Of a DNA stretch of 48,169 nucleotides, positions 1 to 9,647 are shown one piece after another; positions within the stretch are counted from its first letter, which is position 1, and each line of letters begins with the position of its first letter. The translations under genes and the position numbers were made by a program. The notes under the pieces were generated by a model, which saw only the letters and a program-made list of their open reading frames with translations, searched no databases and was not told where the DNA came from. Source of the stretch: Tsukamurella sp. 8F (GTDB lineage Bacteria > Actinomycetota > Actinomycetes > Mycobacteriales > Mycobacteriaceae); NCBI RefSeq assembly GCF_029167375.1, contig NZ_JARFTP010000033.1, forward strand, positions 1-48,169, read 5' to 3'.

Positions 1-73
<73 letters not shown>

Positions 74-93
74 TTCTCGGCTGACTACCTAGA

Positions 94-1284
<1,191 letters not shown>

Positions 1285-1307
1285 TTGGTGTCCTCCTGGA
1301 CTGGTTG

Positions 1308-1332
1308 CCTGCGGAACCGGTTGTCCCGCAGG
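1308..1332 (-). other. Stem-loop in the fusA-tuf spacer
   Basis: CCTGCGG at 1308-1314 pairs with CCGCAGG at 1326-1332 across an 11-base loop, in the spacer between fusA and tuf and just upstream of the tuf ribosome-binding site. It may stabilise a processed tuf mRNA or partially terminate transcription; there is no U-tract. This is inference from the inverted repeat alone. Confidence 0.35.
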
Positions 1333-1390
1333 GAGTTTTCATTTCAGTTTTCGACGCCGCAGCGTCAGCCGCCCGGTCGGCGGCGAGTGG

Positions 1391-3496
1391 TTACTCGCCG
1401 TTGACCTTAGCGATGATCTCCTTCGACACGTTCGCCGGAACCTCGGCGTAGGTGTCGAACACCATGGAGTAGTTGGCTCGGCCCTGGGTCTTCGACCGAA
1501 GGTCTCCGATGTAGCCGAACATCTCCGACAGCGGAACCTGCGCCTTGACGACACGGGCACCACTGCGCTCCTCCATGGCCTGGATCTGGCCACGGCGGGA
1601 GTTCAGGTCGCCGATCACATCACCCATGTAGTCCTCAGGGGTGGTGACCTCGACAGCCATGATGGGCTCGAGGATCACGGGACCGGCCTTGCGTGCGGCC
1701 TCCTTGAAGGCCTGCGCGCCAGCGATCTTGAACGCCATCTCCGAGGAGTCGACGTCGTGGTACGCGCCGTCGAGCAGCGTGACCTTGACGTTGACCAGCG
1801 GGTAGCCGGCGAGCACGCCGTACTGCATCGCATCCTGGGCACCGGCGTCCACCGAAGGGATGTACTCCTTCGGCACGCGGCCACCGGTGACGGCGTTCGC
1901 GAACTCGTAGGTCGCCCCGTCCTCGGTGTCCTCCAGCGGCTCCAGCTTGATGATGACGCGCGCGAACTGGCCCGAGCCACCCGTCTGCTTCTTGTGGGTG
2001 TACTCGTGCTTGTCGACGGTCTTGCGGATCGTCTCGCGGTACGCCACCTGCGGCTTGCCGACGTTGGCCTCGACCTTGAACTCCCGCTTCATGCGGTCGA
2101 CCAGGATGTCGAGGTGGAGCTCGCCCATGCCGCCGATGACGGTCTGACCGGTCTGCTCGTCGAGCTCGACGGAGAAGGTGGGATCCTCCTCGGCGAGCTT
2201 CTGGATCGCGACGGACAGCTTCTCCTGGTCCGACTTGGTCTTCGGCTCGATGGAGACGTTGATGACCGGATCCGGGAACGTCATCGACTCGAGGACGATG
2301 GGGTTCGCCTGATCGCACAGGGTGTCACCGGTGGTGGTGTCCTTGAGGCCGATCATCGCGTAGATGTGGCCCGCGGTGGCGTCCTCGACCGGGTTCTCCT
2401 TGTTGGCGTGCATCTGGAAGAGCTTCCCGATGCGCTCCTTCTTGCCCTTGGTCGCGTTGAGGACCTGGGTGCCGGCGTCGATGTGACCCGAGTACACGCG
2501 CACGAAGGTCAGCTTGCCGAAGAAGGGGTGCGCCGCGATCTTGAACGCCAGCGCCGAGAACGGCTCGTCCTTCGACGGCTTGCGCGAGAGCAACTCCTCC
2601 TCGTTGCCGACGGCGTGGCCCTCGATGGAGGGCACGTCGAGCGGGCTGGGGAGGTAGTCGATCACGGCGTCGAGCATGGGCTGGACGCCCTTGTTCTTGA
2701 ACGCCGAGCCGCACAGGACCGGGTACAGCTCACGGTTCACCGTGAGCTTCCGGATGGCGCCCTTGATCTCCTCGACGGTGAGCTCCTCGCCGCCGAAGTA
2801 CTTCTCCATCAGAGCCTCGTCGGACTCGGCGACGGCCTCGAGCAGCTTCTCGCGCCACTCGGCGGTCGCCTCGACGAGATCCTCGGGGATCTCCTCGATC
2901 GTCGGCTCGGCACCGATCGCGACGGTGCCGCGCCAGGTGATGGCCTTCTGCTCGATCAGGTCGACGACGCCGTCGAACGCATCCTCAGCACCGATCGGCA
3001 GCTGCAGGACCAGCGGCTTGGCGCCGAGACGCTCCTCGATGGTGCGCACGGTGAAGTAGAAGTCCGCGCCCAGCTTGTCCATCTTGTTGACGAAGCAGAT
3101 GCGCGGGACCTCGTACTTCTCGGCCTGCCGCCACACCTGCTCGGACTGGGGCTCGACGCCCTCCTTGCCGTCGAAGACGGCGACCGCACCGTCGAGCACG
3201 CGCAGCGACCGCTCCACCTCGACGGTGAAGTCGACGTGACCGGGCGTGTCGATGATGTTGATCTGGTTCTTGTTCCAGAAGCAGGTCACCGCAGCGGAGG
3301 TGATGGTGATACCCCGCTCCTTCTCCTGCTCCATCCAGTCGGTGGTCGAGGCACCGTCGTGGGTCTCACCGATCTTGTAGTTGACGCCGGTGTAGAAGAG
3401 GATGCGCTCGGTGGTGGTGGTCTTACCGGCATCGATGTGCGCCATGATGCCGATGTTGCGGACCTTCGTGAGGTCGGTCAGCACTTCCTGTGCCAC
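1391..3496 (-). CDS. fusA: Translation elongation factor G
   Basis: 701-residue EF-G, the ribosomal translocase and fusidic acid target. It carries the GTPase P-loop [13 protein letters not shown] near residue 20, the switch region [10 protein letters not shown] near 60, DTPGHVDF near 85 and NKMDK near 139, followed by domains II-V of normal length. The start is GTG behind an AAGGGAA ribosome-binding site. It lies 64 bases after rpsG in the str operon. A separate FBP-domain protein at 27299-27787, of the family related to EF-G-binding proteins, is encoded in the same window and may act on this factor or on ribosomes carrying it. Confidence 0.98.
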   Translation of the reverse strand: MAQEVLTDLTKVRNIGIMAHIDAGKTTTTERILFYTGVNYKIGETHDGASTTDWMEQEKERGITITSAAVTCFWNKNQINIIDTPGHVDFTVEVERSLRVLDGAVAVFDGKEGVEPQSEQVWRQAEKYEVPRICFVNKMDKLGADFYFTVRTIEERLGAKPLVLQLPIGAEDAFDGVVDLIEQKAITWRGTVAIGAEPTIEEIPEDLVEATAEWREKLLEAVAESDEALMEKYFGGEELTVEEIKGAIRKLTVNRELYPVLCGSAFKNKGVQPMLDAVIDYLPSPLDVPSIEGHAVGNEEELLSRKPSKDEPFSALAFKIAAHPFFGKLTFVRVYSGHIDAGTQVLNATKGKKERIGKLFQMHANKENPVEDATAGHIYAMIGLKDTTTGDTLCDQANPIVLESMTFPDPVINVSIEPKTKSDQEKLSVAIQKLAEEDPTFSVELDEQTGQTVIGGMGELHLDILVDRMKREFKVEANVGKPQVAYRETIRKTVDKHEYTHKKQTGGSGQFARVIIKLEPLEDTEDGATYEFANAVTGGRVPKEYIPSVDAGAQDAMQYGVLAGYPLVNVKVTLLDGAYHDVDSSEMAFKIAGAQAFKEAARKAGPVILEPIMAVEVTTPEDYMGDVIGDLNSRRGQIQAMEERSGARVVKAQVPLSEMFGYIGDLRSKTQGRANYSMVFDTYAEVPANVSKEIIAKVNGE

Positions 3497-3560
3497 GGTG
3501 TTCCCTTCGGGAAGAGTTCGGACAAGAGCTGTCTACGGCTGGGGGCGGCGAAGCCGCGCG

Positions 3561-4031
3561 TCACCAGCGGTAGTGCGCGAACGCCCGGTTGGCCTCGGCC
3601 ATCTTGTGGGTGTCCTCACGACGCTTCACCGAAGCGCCGAGACCGTTGCTCGCGTCCAGCAACTCATTGGCCAGACGCTCCACCATCGTCTTCTCACGGC
3701 GCTGCCGCGTGAACGTCACGAGCCAGCGGAGAGCGAGGGTGTTCGCACGCCCCGCCTTGACCTCGACGGGCACCTGATAGGTGGCACCGCCGACGCGACG
3801 GGACTTGACCTCGAGCGACGGCTTGACGTTGTCGAGCGCGCGCTTGAGGGTGATCACGGGATCGGTACCGGTCTTCTCGCGCGTCGCCTCGAGGGCGCCG
3901 TACACGATGCGCTCGGCGGTGGACTTCTTGCCGTCCAGGAGAACCTTGTTCACCAGCTGGGTGACCAGGGGCGAGCCGTAGACCGGGTCTGCGATGAGGG
4001 GGCGCTTCGGCGCCGGACCCTTACGAGGCAT
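3561..4031 (-). CDS. rpsG: 30S ribosomal protein S7
   Basis: 156 residues, the normal S7 length, starting [11 protein letters not shown] and ending RAFAHYRW. S7 nucleates assembly of the 30S head and is the usual translational repressor of the str operon in bacteria. Its ATG shares its A with the rpsL stop codon (TAATG), and an AAGGAG Shine-Dalgarno sequence sits inside the last rpsL codons, so the two genes are translationally coupled. Confidence 0.98.
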   Translation of the reverse strand: MPRKGPAPKRPLIADPVYGSPLVTQLVNKVLLDGKKSTAERIVYGALEATREKTGTDPVITLKRALDNVKPSLEVKSRRVGGATYQVPVEVKAGRANTLALRWLVTFTRQRREKTMVERLANELLDASNGLGASVKRREDTHKMAEANRAFAHYRW

Positions 4032-4405
4032 TAGCTCTTCTCCTTCTTGGCGCCGTAGCGGCTGCGAGCCTGCTTGCGGTTCTTGACGCCCTGAGTGTCG
4101 AGCGAGCCGCGAATGATCTTGTAGCGGACACCGGGGAGGTCCTTCACACGCCCGCCGCGGACGAGCACCATCGAGTGCTCCTGCAGGTTGTGACCCTCAC
4201 CCGGGATGTACGCGGTGACCTCGACCGAGCTGGTCAGACGGACGCGGGCGACCTTCCGGAGAGCCGAGTTCGGCTTCTTCGGCGTCGTCGTGTACACGCG
4301 GGTGCACACGCCGCGACGCTGCGGCGAGCCCTTGAGGGCGGCCGTCTTCGTCTTGGCAACCTTGTCGCGGCGGCCCTTGCGGACCAGCTGCTGAATAGTT
4401 GGCAT
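4031..4405 (-). CDS. rpsL: 30S ribosomal protein S12
   Basis: 124-residue S12 (start [12 protein letters not shown], internal KPNSALRK and [11 protein letters not shown]), part of the decoding centre. Both lysines whose change gives streptomycin resistance in mycobacteria, K43 and K88, are present, so a streptomycin-susceptible S12 is predicted. The ATG at 4405 is preceded by AAAGGAA. The frame stays open a further 65 codons upstream, but family length, homology and the ribosome-binding site all place the start at 4405. First gene of the operon. Confidence 0.98.
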   Translation of the reverse strand: MPTIQQLVRKGRRDKVAKTKTAALKGSPQRRGVCTRVYTTTPKKPNSALRKVARVRLTSSVEVTAYIPGEGHNLQEHSMVLVRGGRVKDLPGVRYKIIRGSLDTQGVKNRKQARSRYGAKKEKS

Positions 4406-4699
4406 GAAGTGCGAATTCCTTTTGTTGTCGTGGCTGCGGGCGTCGGTGGACGCCCGCTTCTCTGCTGCGGTTGTAGCTCCGGGCAGGTGGCGTCTCGAAG
4501 AGAACGCCGACCTCCGCAGCTCGGCCCCTCCAGCGGCGACAAAACATCGTTGTCTCCGCTGGTCAGTCCCGTTTCCGGGACGTAGCCAACCCTTCCTCAT
4601 GTCACCCCGAGGTCGGGTGTGTCGCGCTGTCGCAAGCGGTTCCGGGGGTCCGGCCTGCCTGTGGACACACGTGAGCGGCCCGACTTTCGTCAGGCACGG
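4406..4699 (-). promoter_or_regulatory. Long structured rpsL leader with three hairpins
   Basis: About 290 nucleotides of untranslated leader are predicted between the promoter at 4706-4735 and rpsL. Three inverted repeats are visible: 4436-4444 with 4449-4457 (nine perfect pairs, four-base loop) about 30 bases before the rpsL start; 4533-4541 with 4551-4559 (one mismatch); and 4566-4571 with 4576-4581 (perfect, loop TTTC). No gene is supported here. The leader may hold an autoregulatory or attenuation element, but I do not recognise a named RNA family. Bases 4736-4799 show nothing further. Confidence 0.5.
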
Positions 4700-4705
4700 C
4701 GACCA

Positions 4706-4735
4706 ACCTTACCTGCATCGACTCATCATGGTCAA
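4706..4735 (-). promoter_or_regulatory. Probable sigma-A promoter of the rpsL operon
   Basis: On the minus strand, -35 TTGACC (4730-4735) and -10 TAAGGT (4706-4711) are separated by 18 bases. Transcription would begin near 4699, giving a leader of about 290 nucleotides before rpsL. Confidence 0.6.
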
Positions 4736-4799
4736 AAAGGTATGCGCCCGGGGGCCTCATCCGGCCCGGCACGCTGATCACGCAGCGCTTTCAACACCG

Positions 4800-5708
4800 T
4801 CAGAGCGCGCTGTAATCCCGGGTCGGCATCCGCGGCCCGCGACGCTCACCGCCGTGGCCGGCGCGGGCCAGCAGCCGGATCACACGGCCGCGCTGCCCCG
4901 CGTACGGGGCCAGTAGCTCGAGCATCCCGGCGTCGTCGACGGGCTCGCCCGCGAGCGCGAGCCCGACGATGCGCGGCAGGTGGTAGTCCCCGACCGGGAC
5001 GGCATCCGGATCGCCGTGCGCGCGCCCGAGCACCTCTGCGACGGTCCACGGGCCGATCCCGGGGAGCGCGGCGAGCCGCTGGGCACGGTGTTCGAGCGCT
5101 AGGGCGGACGCACCGACGATCGTGCGCATCCGCACCGGCTCCACGCCGGCACGGTGCCACTCCCACGACGGGATCTCGGCCCACGCCTCGCGCCGCGGCG
5201 GCACGCGGAGCCCGCGCGGCATGCCGTCGGGCCCGGGCGCGACCGTGCCGTGCCGGCGCAGCAGCGTGCGCCACGCGCGCCACGCCTCCCGGCCGGTCAC
5301 CTTCTGCTCGAGCACCGCGGGTGCGAGCGCCTCCCACACCCTCTCCGTACGCGAGAGACGTAGCCCTGGAGAAGCGGCCACCGCTGCGGAGACGACGGGG
5401 TCGCGGGGCACGAGCGCCGCCGGATCGTCCTCCGCGCCGAGCAGGGCCGGCAGGTGGCCCAAGAGCCAATCCGCTCCGTCGCCCCATGCCTGCGCGGCGA
5501 CCGCGCGTCCGATCCGCGTGATCCGCAGGGTGCCGGGGCCGTCGGGTGTGTGGCACGCGCGCCACACCGCGCCGTCCGGCGTCACGACGTGCGCGGGGTC
5601 GCCCGTACCCCTCCGATGGACGCCGACGGTGCCGCTCAGGTCGAGCGGATAGCCGGGGATCCAGCGGCGGGTGGGCACGCGCACGACGCTACGCCGCCGC
5701 ACCGACAT
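4800..5708 (-). CDS. HhH-GPD family DNA-3-methyladenine glycosylase-like protein
   Basis: 302 residues from the ATG at 5708. The C-terminal half has the helix-hairpin-helix LPGIGPWTVAEVLGRAHGD and, about 15 residues on, VPVGDYHLPRI, whose aspartate corresponds to the catalytic Asp of the HhH-GPD (AlkA/3-methyladenine glycosylase II) family. It would remove alkylated bases to start base excision repair. The frame extends 48 codons further upstream, but that part is low-complexity Arg/Gly/Pro and MSVRRRSVVRVPTRRW looks like the real N-terminus; the ribosome-binding site is weak, so the start is not certain. The N-terminal half resembles the beta domain before HhH-GPD in actinobacterial homologues. 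It stands alone between the rpsL promoter and DUF5313. Confidence 0.85.
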   Translation of the reverse strand: MSVRRRSVVRVPTRRWIPGYPLDLSGTVGVHRRGTGDPAHVVTPDGAVWRACHTPDGPGTLRITRIGRAVAAQAWGDGADWLLGHLPALLGAEDDPAALVPRDPVVSAAVAASPGLRLSRTERVWEALAPAVLEQKVTGREAWRAWRTLLRRHGTVAPGPDGMPRGLRVPPRREAWAEIPSWEWHRAGVEPVRMRTIVGASALALEHRAQRLAALPGIGPWTVAEVLGRAHGDPDAVPVGDYHLPRIVGLALAGEPVDDAGMLELLAPYAGQRGRVIRLLARAGHGGERRGPRMPTRDYSAL

Positions 5709-5866
5709 GCGTGCGCCCCGCGGCCCGAACGACGGATCACCCCGCGCGGCGCGGTTCGGGCCGCCGCGCGGGGGATCGTCGCCGTCGCACCGCGGCGTCG
5801 AAGGACATCCCTGGTGAGGGAAAGCGAGATGTCCGCCGCTCATGCGGCGCAACGGGATTCAAGCCC

Positions 5867-6271
5867 TCAGGCGTACTTTCTGGGGCCGTTGCGGAACTTC
5901 GACGCGTACACCTGCGCACGACGGACGCGTTCGGCCCGCCACTTGCCGGTCTGGGTATCCGGATCGACGTCGTTGTCCATCATCAGGTGACGCAGGTAGA
6001 CCCCCTTCAGAGCGGAGAGGAAGAAGAAGGCCGGTAACACCACGAGGGCGATCATCGCGACCTTGATCCACCAGGCCGTGGGAACGAGCAGGATGACCAC
6101 GACGATCGGGGAGAACATCAGCATCCCGCGGACGTAATAGCGGCGGTTGTGGCCGGGTCCCGCGGTGTCCCGGACAACCCATTCGTGCATGGAATCGGGT
6201 AGATGGCTGCCACAGAGGTACTCCATCCGCTCGATCACATTCGGATGATCTCGAAGCGTTCGGCTGGACAT
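5867..6271 (-). CDS. DUF5313 family membrane protein
   Basis: 134 residues. The N-terminal HPNVIERMEYLCGSHLPDSMHEWV and the following VRDTAGPGHNRRY match the layout of the actinobacterial DUF5313 family, whose function is unknown. Two adjacent hydrophobic segments lie at about residues 50-64 and 68-85, with a charged C-terminal tail. The start at 6271 has no Shine-Dalgarno sequence; a -10 hexamer ends six bases upstream, suggesting a leaderless mRNA. It is divergent from the secreted-protein gene at 6325, with only 53 bases between them. Confidence 0.75.
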   Translation of the reverse strand: MSSRTLRDHPNVIERMEYLCGSHLPDSMHEWVVRDTAGPGHNRRYYVRGMLMFSPIVVVILLVPTAWWIKVAMIALVVLPAFFFLSALKGVYLRHLMMDNDVDPDTQTGKWRAERVRRAQVYASKFRNGPRKYA

Positions 6272-6277
6272 GGGCTC

Positions 6278-6283
6278 AGGATA
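6278..6283 (-). promoter_or_regulatory. -10 element of leaderless promoter for the DUF5313 gene
   Basis: On the minus strand TATCCT is followed by six bases and then the ATG at 6271, the spacing at which transcription starts on the A of the start codon. Confidence 0.5.
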
Positions 6284-6311
6284 CGCCGGTGTGAGGTAGG
6301 TCACAATCGAG

Positions 6312-6317
6312 TAGATT
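6312..6317 (+). promoter_or_regulatory. -10 element of leaderless promoter for the secreted protein gene
   Basis: TAGATT is followed by seven bases and the ATG at 6325; no Shine-Dalgarno sequence is present. It shares a 53-base divergent region with the -10 of the DUF5313 gene. Confidence 0.5.
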
Positions 6318-6324
6318 CCTGTAC

Positions 6325-7449
6325 ATGGCGATCCGCGCCTCGCGCGCACTCCTCCCCCGTGCCGCGGCGGTCTCCGTCGCCGCCGTCTCCGTCGCTACGC
6401 TCTCCGTCGGGCCGGGTGTGGCCTACGCCGCACCGGCGCCCGGCGCGCTGCTGTCCGAGTTCCTAGGCAATCAGGTGGAGAACTGCGCGGCGATCTGCCC
6501 GTACGCGATCACGGGCTTGCAGACCCTCCCGGCGGCGGTCCTCGGCTCCCCGGTCGCGCTCGCGACGGCGCTCGCCGTCACGGGCTCACCGCTGCAGGCA
6601 CTCGGCTCCGCCGCGGCGACGGTGACGGGGCCCGCGAACGACGCAATGGCCGGCATCATCGGCAACGACCTCGACCGGGTCGTGCCGCGATTCCAGAACG
6701 GCGTGCTGATCGGCGAGGTGGATCTGATGAAGCTGGCGGGCGCGGCCCTCGTCCCGGCCGCGGCGCCCGGGTCGACTGTGCCCGGCGCCGTCGACACGCT
6801 GCGCTCCGACGTGCTGACGGCATTGCAGCAGCCGCTGCCGCCGGCCGCGCCGGTACCGCCGCCGCTCACCACACCGGCGCCGTTCGGGATCCTCCCCTCC
6901 CCCGCCGGCCCGTTGCAGGCGGGTGCCGTCGAGGCGACCGATGCCTTCTTCGCCGTCGCCTTCTACGCGCCGGAGCTGTCATTGCTGGGCGTGACCCAGA
7001 CCGCGGATGCCGCCGCGACGACCCTGCGCGATACCGGATCTCCCGGCGCCTCGCTGACCGCCGCGGGCAGCGCCGCGCGGCGGGTAGTCGATGCCGACGC
7101 CTCGATCCTGCGCGGAGCGACGTCCACCACGGTCACTGATGCGATTGCGCCCGTACGGGACTCGTCGCACCCACCCAGGGCCGGCGCGGGCACACATACC
7201 GCCCCCGGCGGCTTCGGCCGCTCCCCGGCGACCGCGCCGCGGGGCCCGGTCGCACAGACCGGGCCGGCCGGGCGGGACCCGAGCGGCGCGCCGACGTCGC
7301 TACACGCGACGTCGGGCAGCAGGGCCGCGACGGGTGGCGAGGCGTCCAGCGGCGAGGCATCGAACGGCGAGACACCGTCGGGCGGACAGGCGGCGGCGCG
7401 CGGCGGCGCGGCTGTACATGAGGGAACGGGCGCGGGCGGTCGTCGTTGA
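6325..7449 (+). CDS. Secreted Ala/Pro-rich protein of unknown function
   Basis: 374 residues. A signal peptide is clear: Arg-containing start, hydrophobic stretch around residues 12-28 and an AYAAPAP cleavage region near 35. The mature part has a conserved-looking N-terminal region with two nearby cysteines (ENCAAICPY, around residue 55) that may form a disulfide, then Ala/Pro-rich helices, and from about residue 285 a low-complexity Ser/Gly/Ala/Arg tail with short repeats such as GEASSGEASNGE. No known domain is recognised. A cell-envelope or surface-exposed role is inferred only from secretion and composition. The stop overlaps the -35 box of the next gene, so it is probably not cotranscribed with it. 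Confidence 0.7.
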   Translation: MAIRASRALLPRAAAVSVAAVSVATLSVGPGVAYAAPAPGALLSEFLGNQVENCAAICPYAITGLQTLPAAVLGSPVALATALAVTGSPLQALGSAAATVTGPANDAMAGIIGNDLDRVVPRFQNGVLIGEVDLMKLAGAALVPAAAPGSTVPGAVDTLRSDVLTALQQPLPPAAPVPPPLTTPAPFGILPSPAGPLQAGAVEATDAFFAVAFYAPELSLLGVTQTADAAATTLRDTGSPGASLTAAGSAARRVVDADASILRGATSTTVTDAIAPVRDSSHPPRAGAGTHTAPGGFGRSPATAPRGPVAQTGPAGRDPSGAPTSLHATSGSRAATGGEASSGEASNGETPSGGQAAARGGAAVHEGTGAGGRR

Positions 7450-7474
7450 CACCCCCCTTACCCGGCAATACATT
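7446..7474 (+). promoter_or_regulatory. Near-consensus sigma-A promoter of the DUF2236 gene
   Basis: -35 TTGACA (7446-7451, perfect) and -10 TACATT (7469-7474) are separated by exactly 17 bases. Transcription would begin near 7481, inside the palindromic operator that follows. The -35 overlaps the stop codon of the preceding gene. Confidence 0.75.
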
Positions 7475-7476
7475 GG

Positions 7477-7494
7477 TGACAACATACGTTGTCA
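7477..7494 (+). promoter_or_regulatory. Palindromic operator, probably for a TetR-type repressor
   Basis: TGACAACAT followed by ACGTTGTCA forms an 18-base dyad with eight of nine pairs matching. It covers the predicted +1 position just downstream of the -10, so a bound protein would block initiation. The layout and half-site are typical of TetR-family repressors, but none is encoded next to it in this window. Confidence 0.65.
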
Positions 7495-7509
7495 ACGAGA
7501 GGCTGCTGC

Positions 7510-8718
7510 ATGACGGCGACGACAGCACTGCCGACGCGGCACCCCGTCGAGCCGTGTACGGTGCCGGCGGGAATCAGGTCGTTCGCCGCGATGCTGCGCC
7601 TGCGACCGCCGAGCGACGCGGAGTTCCGACGCCTGGGCGAGGCGCTGATCGAGGGCGACCAACCGATGGATCGGCTCGTCCAGTGGATGCACGCCGAGGA
7701 CACCGAGACACGCCGCGCCTGGTTCGAGCAGGCGCTACTCGGAGGCATCGCGAGCGTCGCCGAAGCCCCGCCGGAGTTGCGCGAGTTCTTCGAGCAGGTC
7801 GAGCTCGTCCCGGCGTGGCTGGATCGCGAGAAGCTGCGGGTCGGCGCGCGCGCCATGCGGGCGGGCGGGGCGGACGGCCTGTATCTCGCGCGCGATGTGT
7901 CACTGCTCGGCGGCTACCTGTACTCCGGATTCAATGTGACCCTGCTGCGGACCGGCGCGCTGGAGAAGGGGTCGAACCAGCGCTTCGCGGAGACCACGCG
8001 CTGGGCCCTGGACGTGATCTCAGAGGGCGGGCTGGAGCCCGGCGGCATCGGCTACCGCTCCACGATCCGCGTCCGTTGGATCCACTCGATGGTCCGGAGA
8101 CATCTTCTGGCGCAGCCTGATTGGGACACGGCAGCGTGGGGCATTCCGATCAACCAGACGGATATGGCGGCGACGCTCATCGGTGCGCTGGTCGCGCCGT
8201 CGATCGGCGGGATCGGCATGGGCATCTTCCATAGACCGGCGGAATACGAGGCTGTCGCGCATCTGACGCGGTACGTCGGGCGGCTGATGGGTGTATCCGA
8301 CGAGTTCCTGCCGCGCGATTTCCGGGACTGCGTGCGGATCCTCTTCCACACGTCGGCGGCGCTCGCAACTCCCGATGAGACGTCCCGCCAACTCGCGTCG
8401 CCCATGGCGGAGGACCCGCTGCGGTGGAACTACCCGCGGTTCGCGGCGCTGCGCCGCCGCCTCGCGCGCGAGCAGCACCTGTCGATCTCATGCGCGTTCC
8501 TCGGGCGCCGCGCCATGGCGCTGCTGGGCCTTCCGACGTCGACGCTGCCGTGGTATCCGGTCCTGCGGTTCCCCGTCAACGCCATGCGCTCGGCGCTCCG
8601 CGCCGTACCCGCGCTCGCCGACCGGGCTGCCGACCGGGGCATAGCGGAGCAGGACGCGTTCATGCGCACAATGGTCGACGACGTAGCGATAGGCCACTCC
8701 GCCAGCGTCACTCACTGA
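7510..8718 (+). CDS. DUF2236 (MpaB/Lcp-like) oxygenase family protein
   Basis: 402 residues from the ATG at 7510, chosen over an in-frame TTG at 7489 because GAGAGG lies seven bases before the ATG and the TTG lies inside the operator. The family includes latex-clearing protein and the fungal MpaB oxygenase, haem b-dependent enzymes. The hallmark region is YRSTIRVRWIHSMVRRHLL (about residues 180-198), whose His corresponds to the proposed proximal haem ligand; upstream GYLYSGFN and downstream PINQTDMAATLIG also fit the family. Substrate unknown; a rubber or alkane role cannot be assumed. Its strong, operator-controlled promoter suggests induction by a ligand. Confidence 0.85.
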   Translation: MTATTALPTRHPVEPCTVPAGIRSFAAMLRLRPPSDAEFRRLGEALIEGDQPMDRLVQWMHAEDTETRRAWFEQALLGGIASVAEAPPELREFFEQVELVPAWLDREKLRVGARAMRAGGADGLYLARDVSLLGGYLYSGFNVTLLRTGALEKGSNQRFAETTRWALDVISEGGLEPGGIGYRSTIRVRWIHSMVRRHLLAQPDWDTAAWGIPINQTDMAATLIGALVAPSIGGIGMGIFHRPAEYEAVAHLTRYVGRLMGVSDEFLPRDFRDCVRILFHTSAALATPDETSRQLASPMAEDPLRWNYPRFAALRRRLAREQHLSISCAFLGRRAMALLGLPTSTLPWYPVLRFPVNAMRSALRAVPALADRAADRGIAEQDAFMRTMVDDVAIGHSASVTH

Positions 8719-8766
8719 CGGATACACGGCGGGACAGGGACAGGCGCCGGGTGAGGCGGATCGCCT

Positions 8767-9042
8767 CTACGCCCCCGCGCGGGCCGCGATGCGAGCCTGG
8801 ACCTCGGGGCGACGGAGCGGAGGCACCGTCTTGGGCGGCTGCCGCCGCTCGGGCAGGGCGTCGAGCAACTCGTGGGTGGCTGCCGTGACAGCGGCGACCG
8901 CCTTCTCGAAGGCGTCGCGGTTGTTGTCGGACACCTTCTGCACGCCGCTCACCTTGCGCACGTACTGACGGGCGGCCGCCTCGATCTCCTGGTCGCTTGC
9001 GGCCGGGACGAGGCCGCGGAGCTCTGTGATGTTCCTACACAT
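8767..9042 (-). CDS. DUF2277 family protein
   Basis: 91 residues beginning MCRNITELRGLVPAAS and continuing with AARQYVRKVSGVQK, the signature of DUF2277, a small conserved actinobacterial and proteobacterial family of unknown function. The C-terminal part is a proline-rich linker plus short charged helix. No Shine-Dalgarno sequence; TAGCGT lies six bases before the ATG, suggesting a leaderless transcript. It is convergent with the DUF2236 gene, 48 bases apart. Confidence 0.85.
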   Translation of the reverse strand: MCRNITELRGLVPAASDQEIEAAARQYVRKVSGVQKVSDNNRDAFEKAVAAVTAATHELLDALPERRQPPKTVPPLRRPEVQARIAARAGA

Positions 9043-9048
9043 GCATCC

Positions 9049-9054
9049 ACGCTA
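9049..9054 (-). promoter_or_regulatory. -10 element of leaderless promoter for DUF2277 gene
   Basis: TAGCGT on the minus strand, then six bases, then the ATG at 9042. Confidence 0.45.
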
Positions 9055-9066
9055 GACCCACCGGGA

Positions 9067-9579
9067 TCATGCCGGCGGCAACAGCACGTCCTGCCAGGTC
9101 AAATCCACTCTGGGGGGATGCACTCCGAGGAGTTCGGCGACGAACCGAGCCGCACGGGAGCGCAGCACGTCGCCGTCATCGAGGTAGGACGCGTCCCGCT
9201 CGTCCGCACCCACGGCGACGAGCCGGACGTGGACCGCACCGACGGCGTCGCCCTCGACGGACACCTCCACGTCGCCCACCGCCGCGGCGGCCGCGGCGGC
9301 GGGCTCGGCGAGATGCGCGGCCAGTGCCTTCGCCAGCGCGAGATGGCTGATGGTCACACCGGCGGCGGCCGTCCCCAGCGGCCTGCCCTGACGTGGCAGG
9401 GCGGCGATCGCCGACCCGATGCTCGCGCGGAGCCGATCGAGAGTATCCGTGCCGCCGCTCCACCTCGGGTCGGGGACGGACATCTCCCCGCCCCCGCCTA
9501 GACCCGCGAGACGGCGCGTGGCATCGGCGATCCACGCCGTGTCGGCCACGTCGTCCAGAGTCCCGTCCGTCGCACTCAT
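9067..9579 (-). CDS. Uncharacterised protein, possibly Asp23-like, downstream of the ECF sigma gene
   Basis: 170 residues from the ATG at 9579. The N-terminal half is Ala/Gly-rich; the C-terminal part reads as strand-helix-strand (VGDVEVSVEGD and VHVRLVAVGA, a helix of about 20 residues, then PPRVDLTWQDVLL). The same pattern ends the Asp23-like proteins encoded at 10802-12591, so I suspect a diverged Asp23/Gls24 fold, but identity is too low to be sure by eye. It lies 68 bases downstream of the ECF sigma gene on the same strand and is probably cotranscribed, which places it functionally in the Asp23/AmaP cluster. It could be a regulator or an envelope-stress partner; no catalytic motif or signal peptide is seen. 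Confidence 0.6.
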   Translation of the reverse strand: MSATDGTLDDVADTAWIADATRRLAGLGGGGEMSVPDPRWSGGTDTLDRLRASIGSAIAALPRQGRPLGTAAAGVTISHLALAKALAAHLAEPAAAAAAAVGDVEVSVEGDAVGAVHVRLVAVGADERDASYLDDGDVLRSRAARFVAELLGVHPPRVDLTWQDVLLPPA

Positions 9580-9647
9580 CAGGACCCCAGTGTGACGCGA
9601 TACCGGCGCCGATGTACAGCCGTCGCCGGTCCACGCCCGCCCGCCGG

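Noticed and set aside
4406-4600. In-frame 65-codon extension of rpsL.
   Set aside because: S12 length and the AAAGGAA site fix the start at 4405; the extension covers leader hairpins and Arg-rich noise.
7489-7509. In-frame TTG start for the DUF2236 gene.
   Set aside because: It lies inside the operator and has no Shine-Dalgarno; ATG 7510 has GAGAGG at good spacing.
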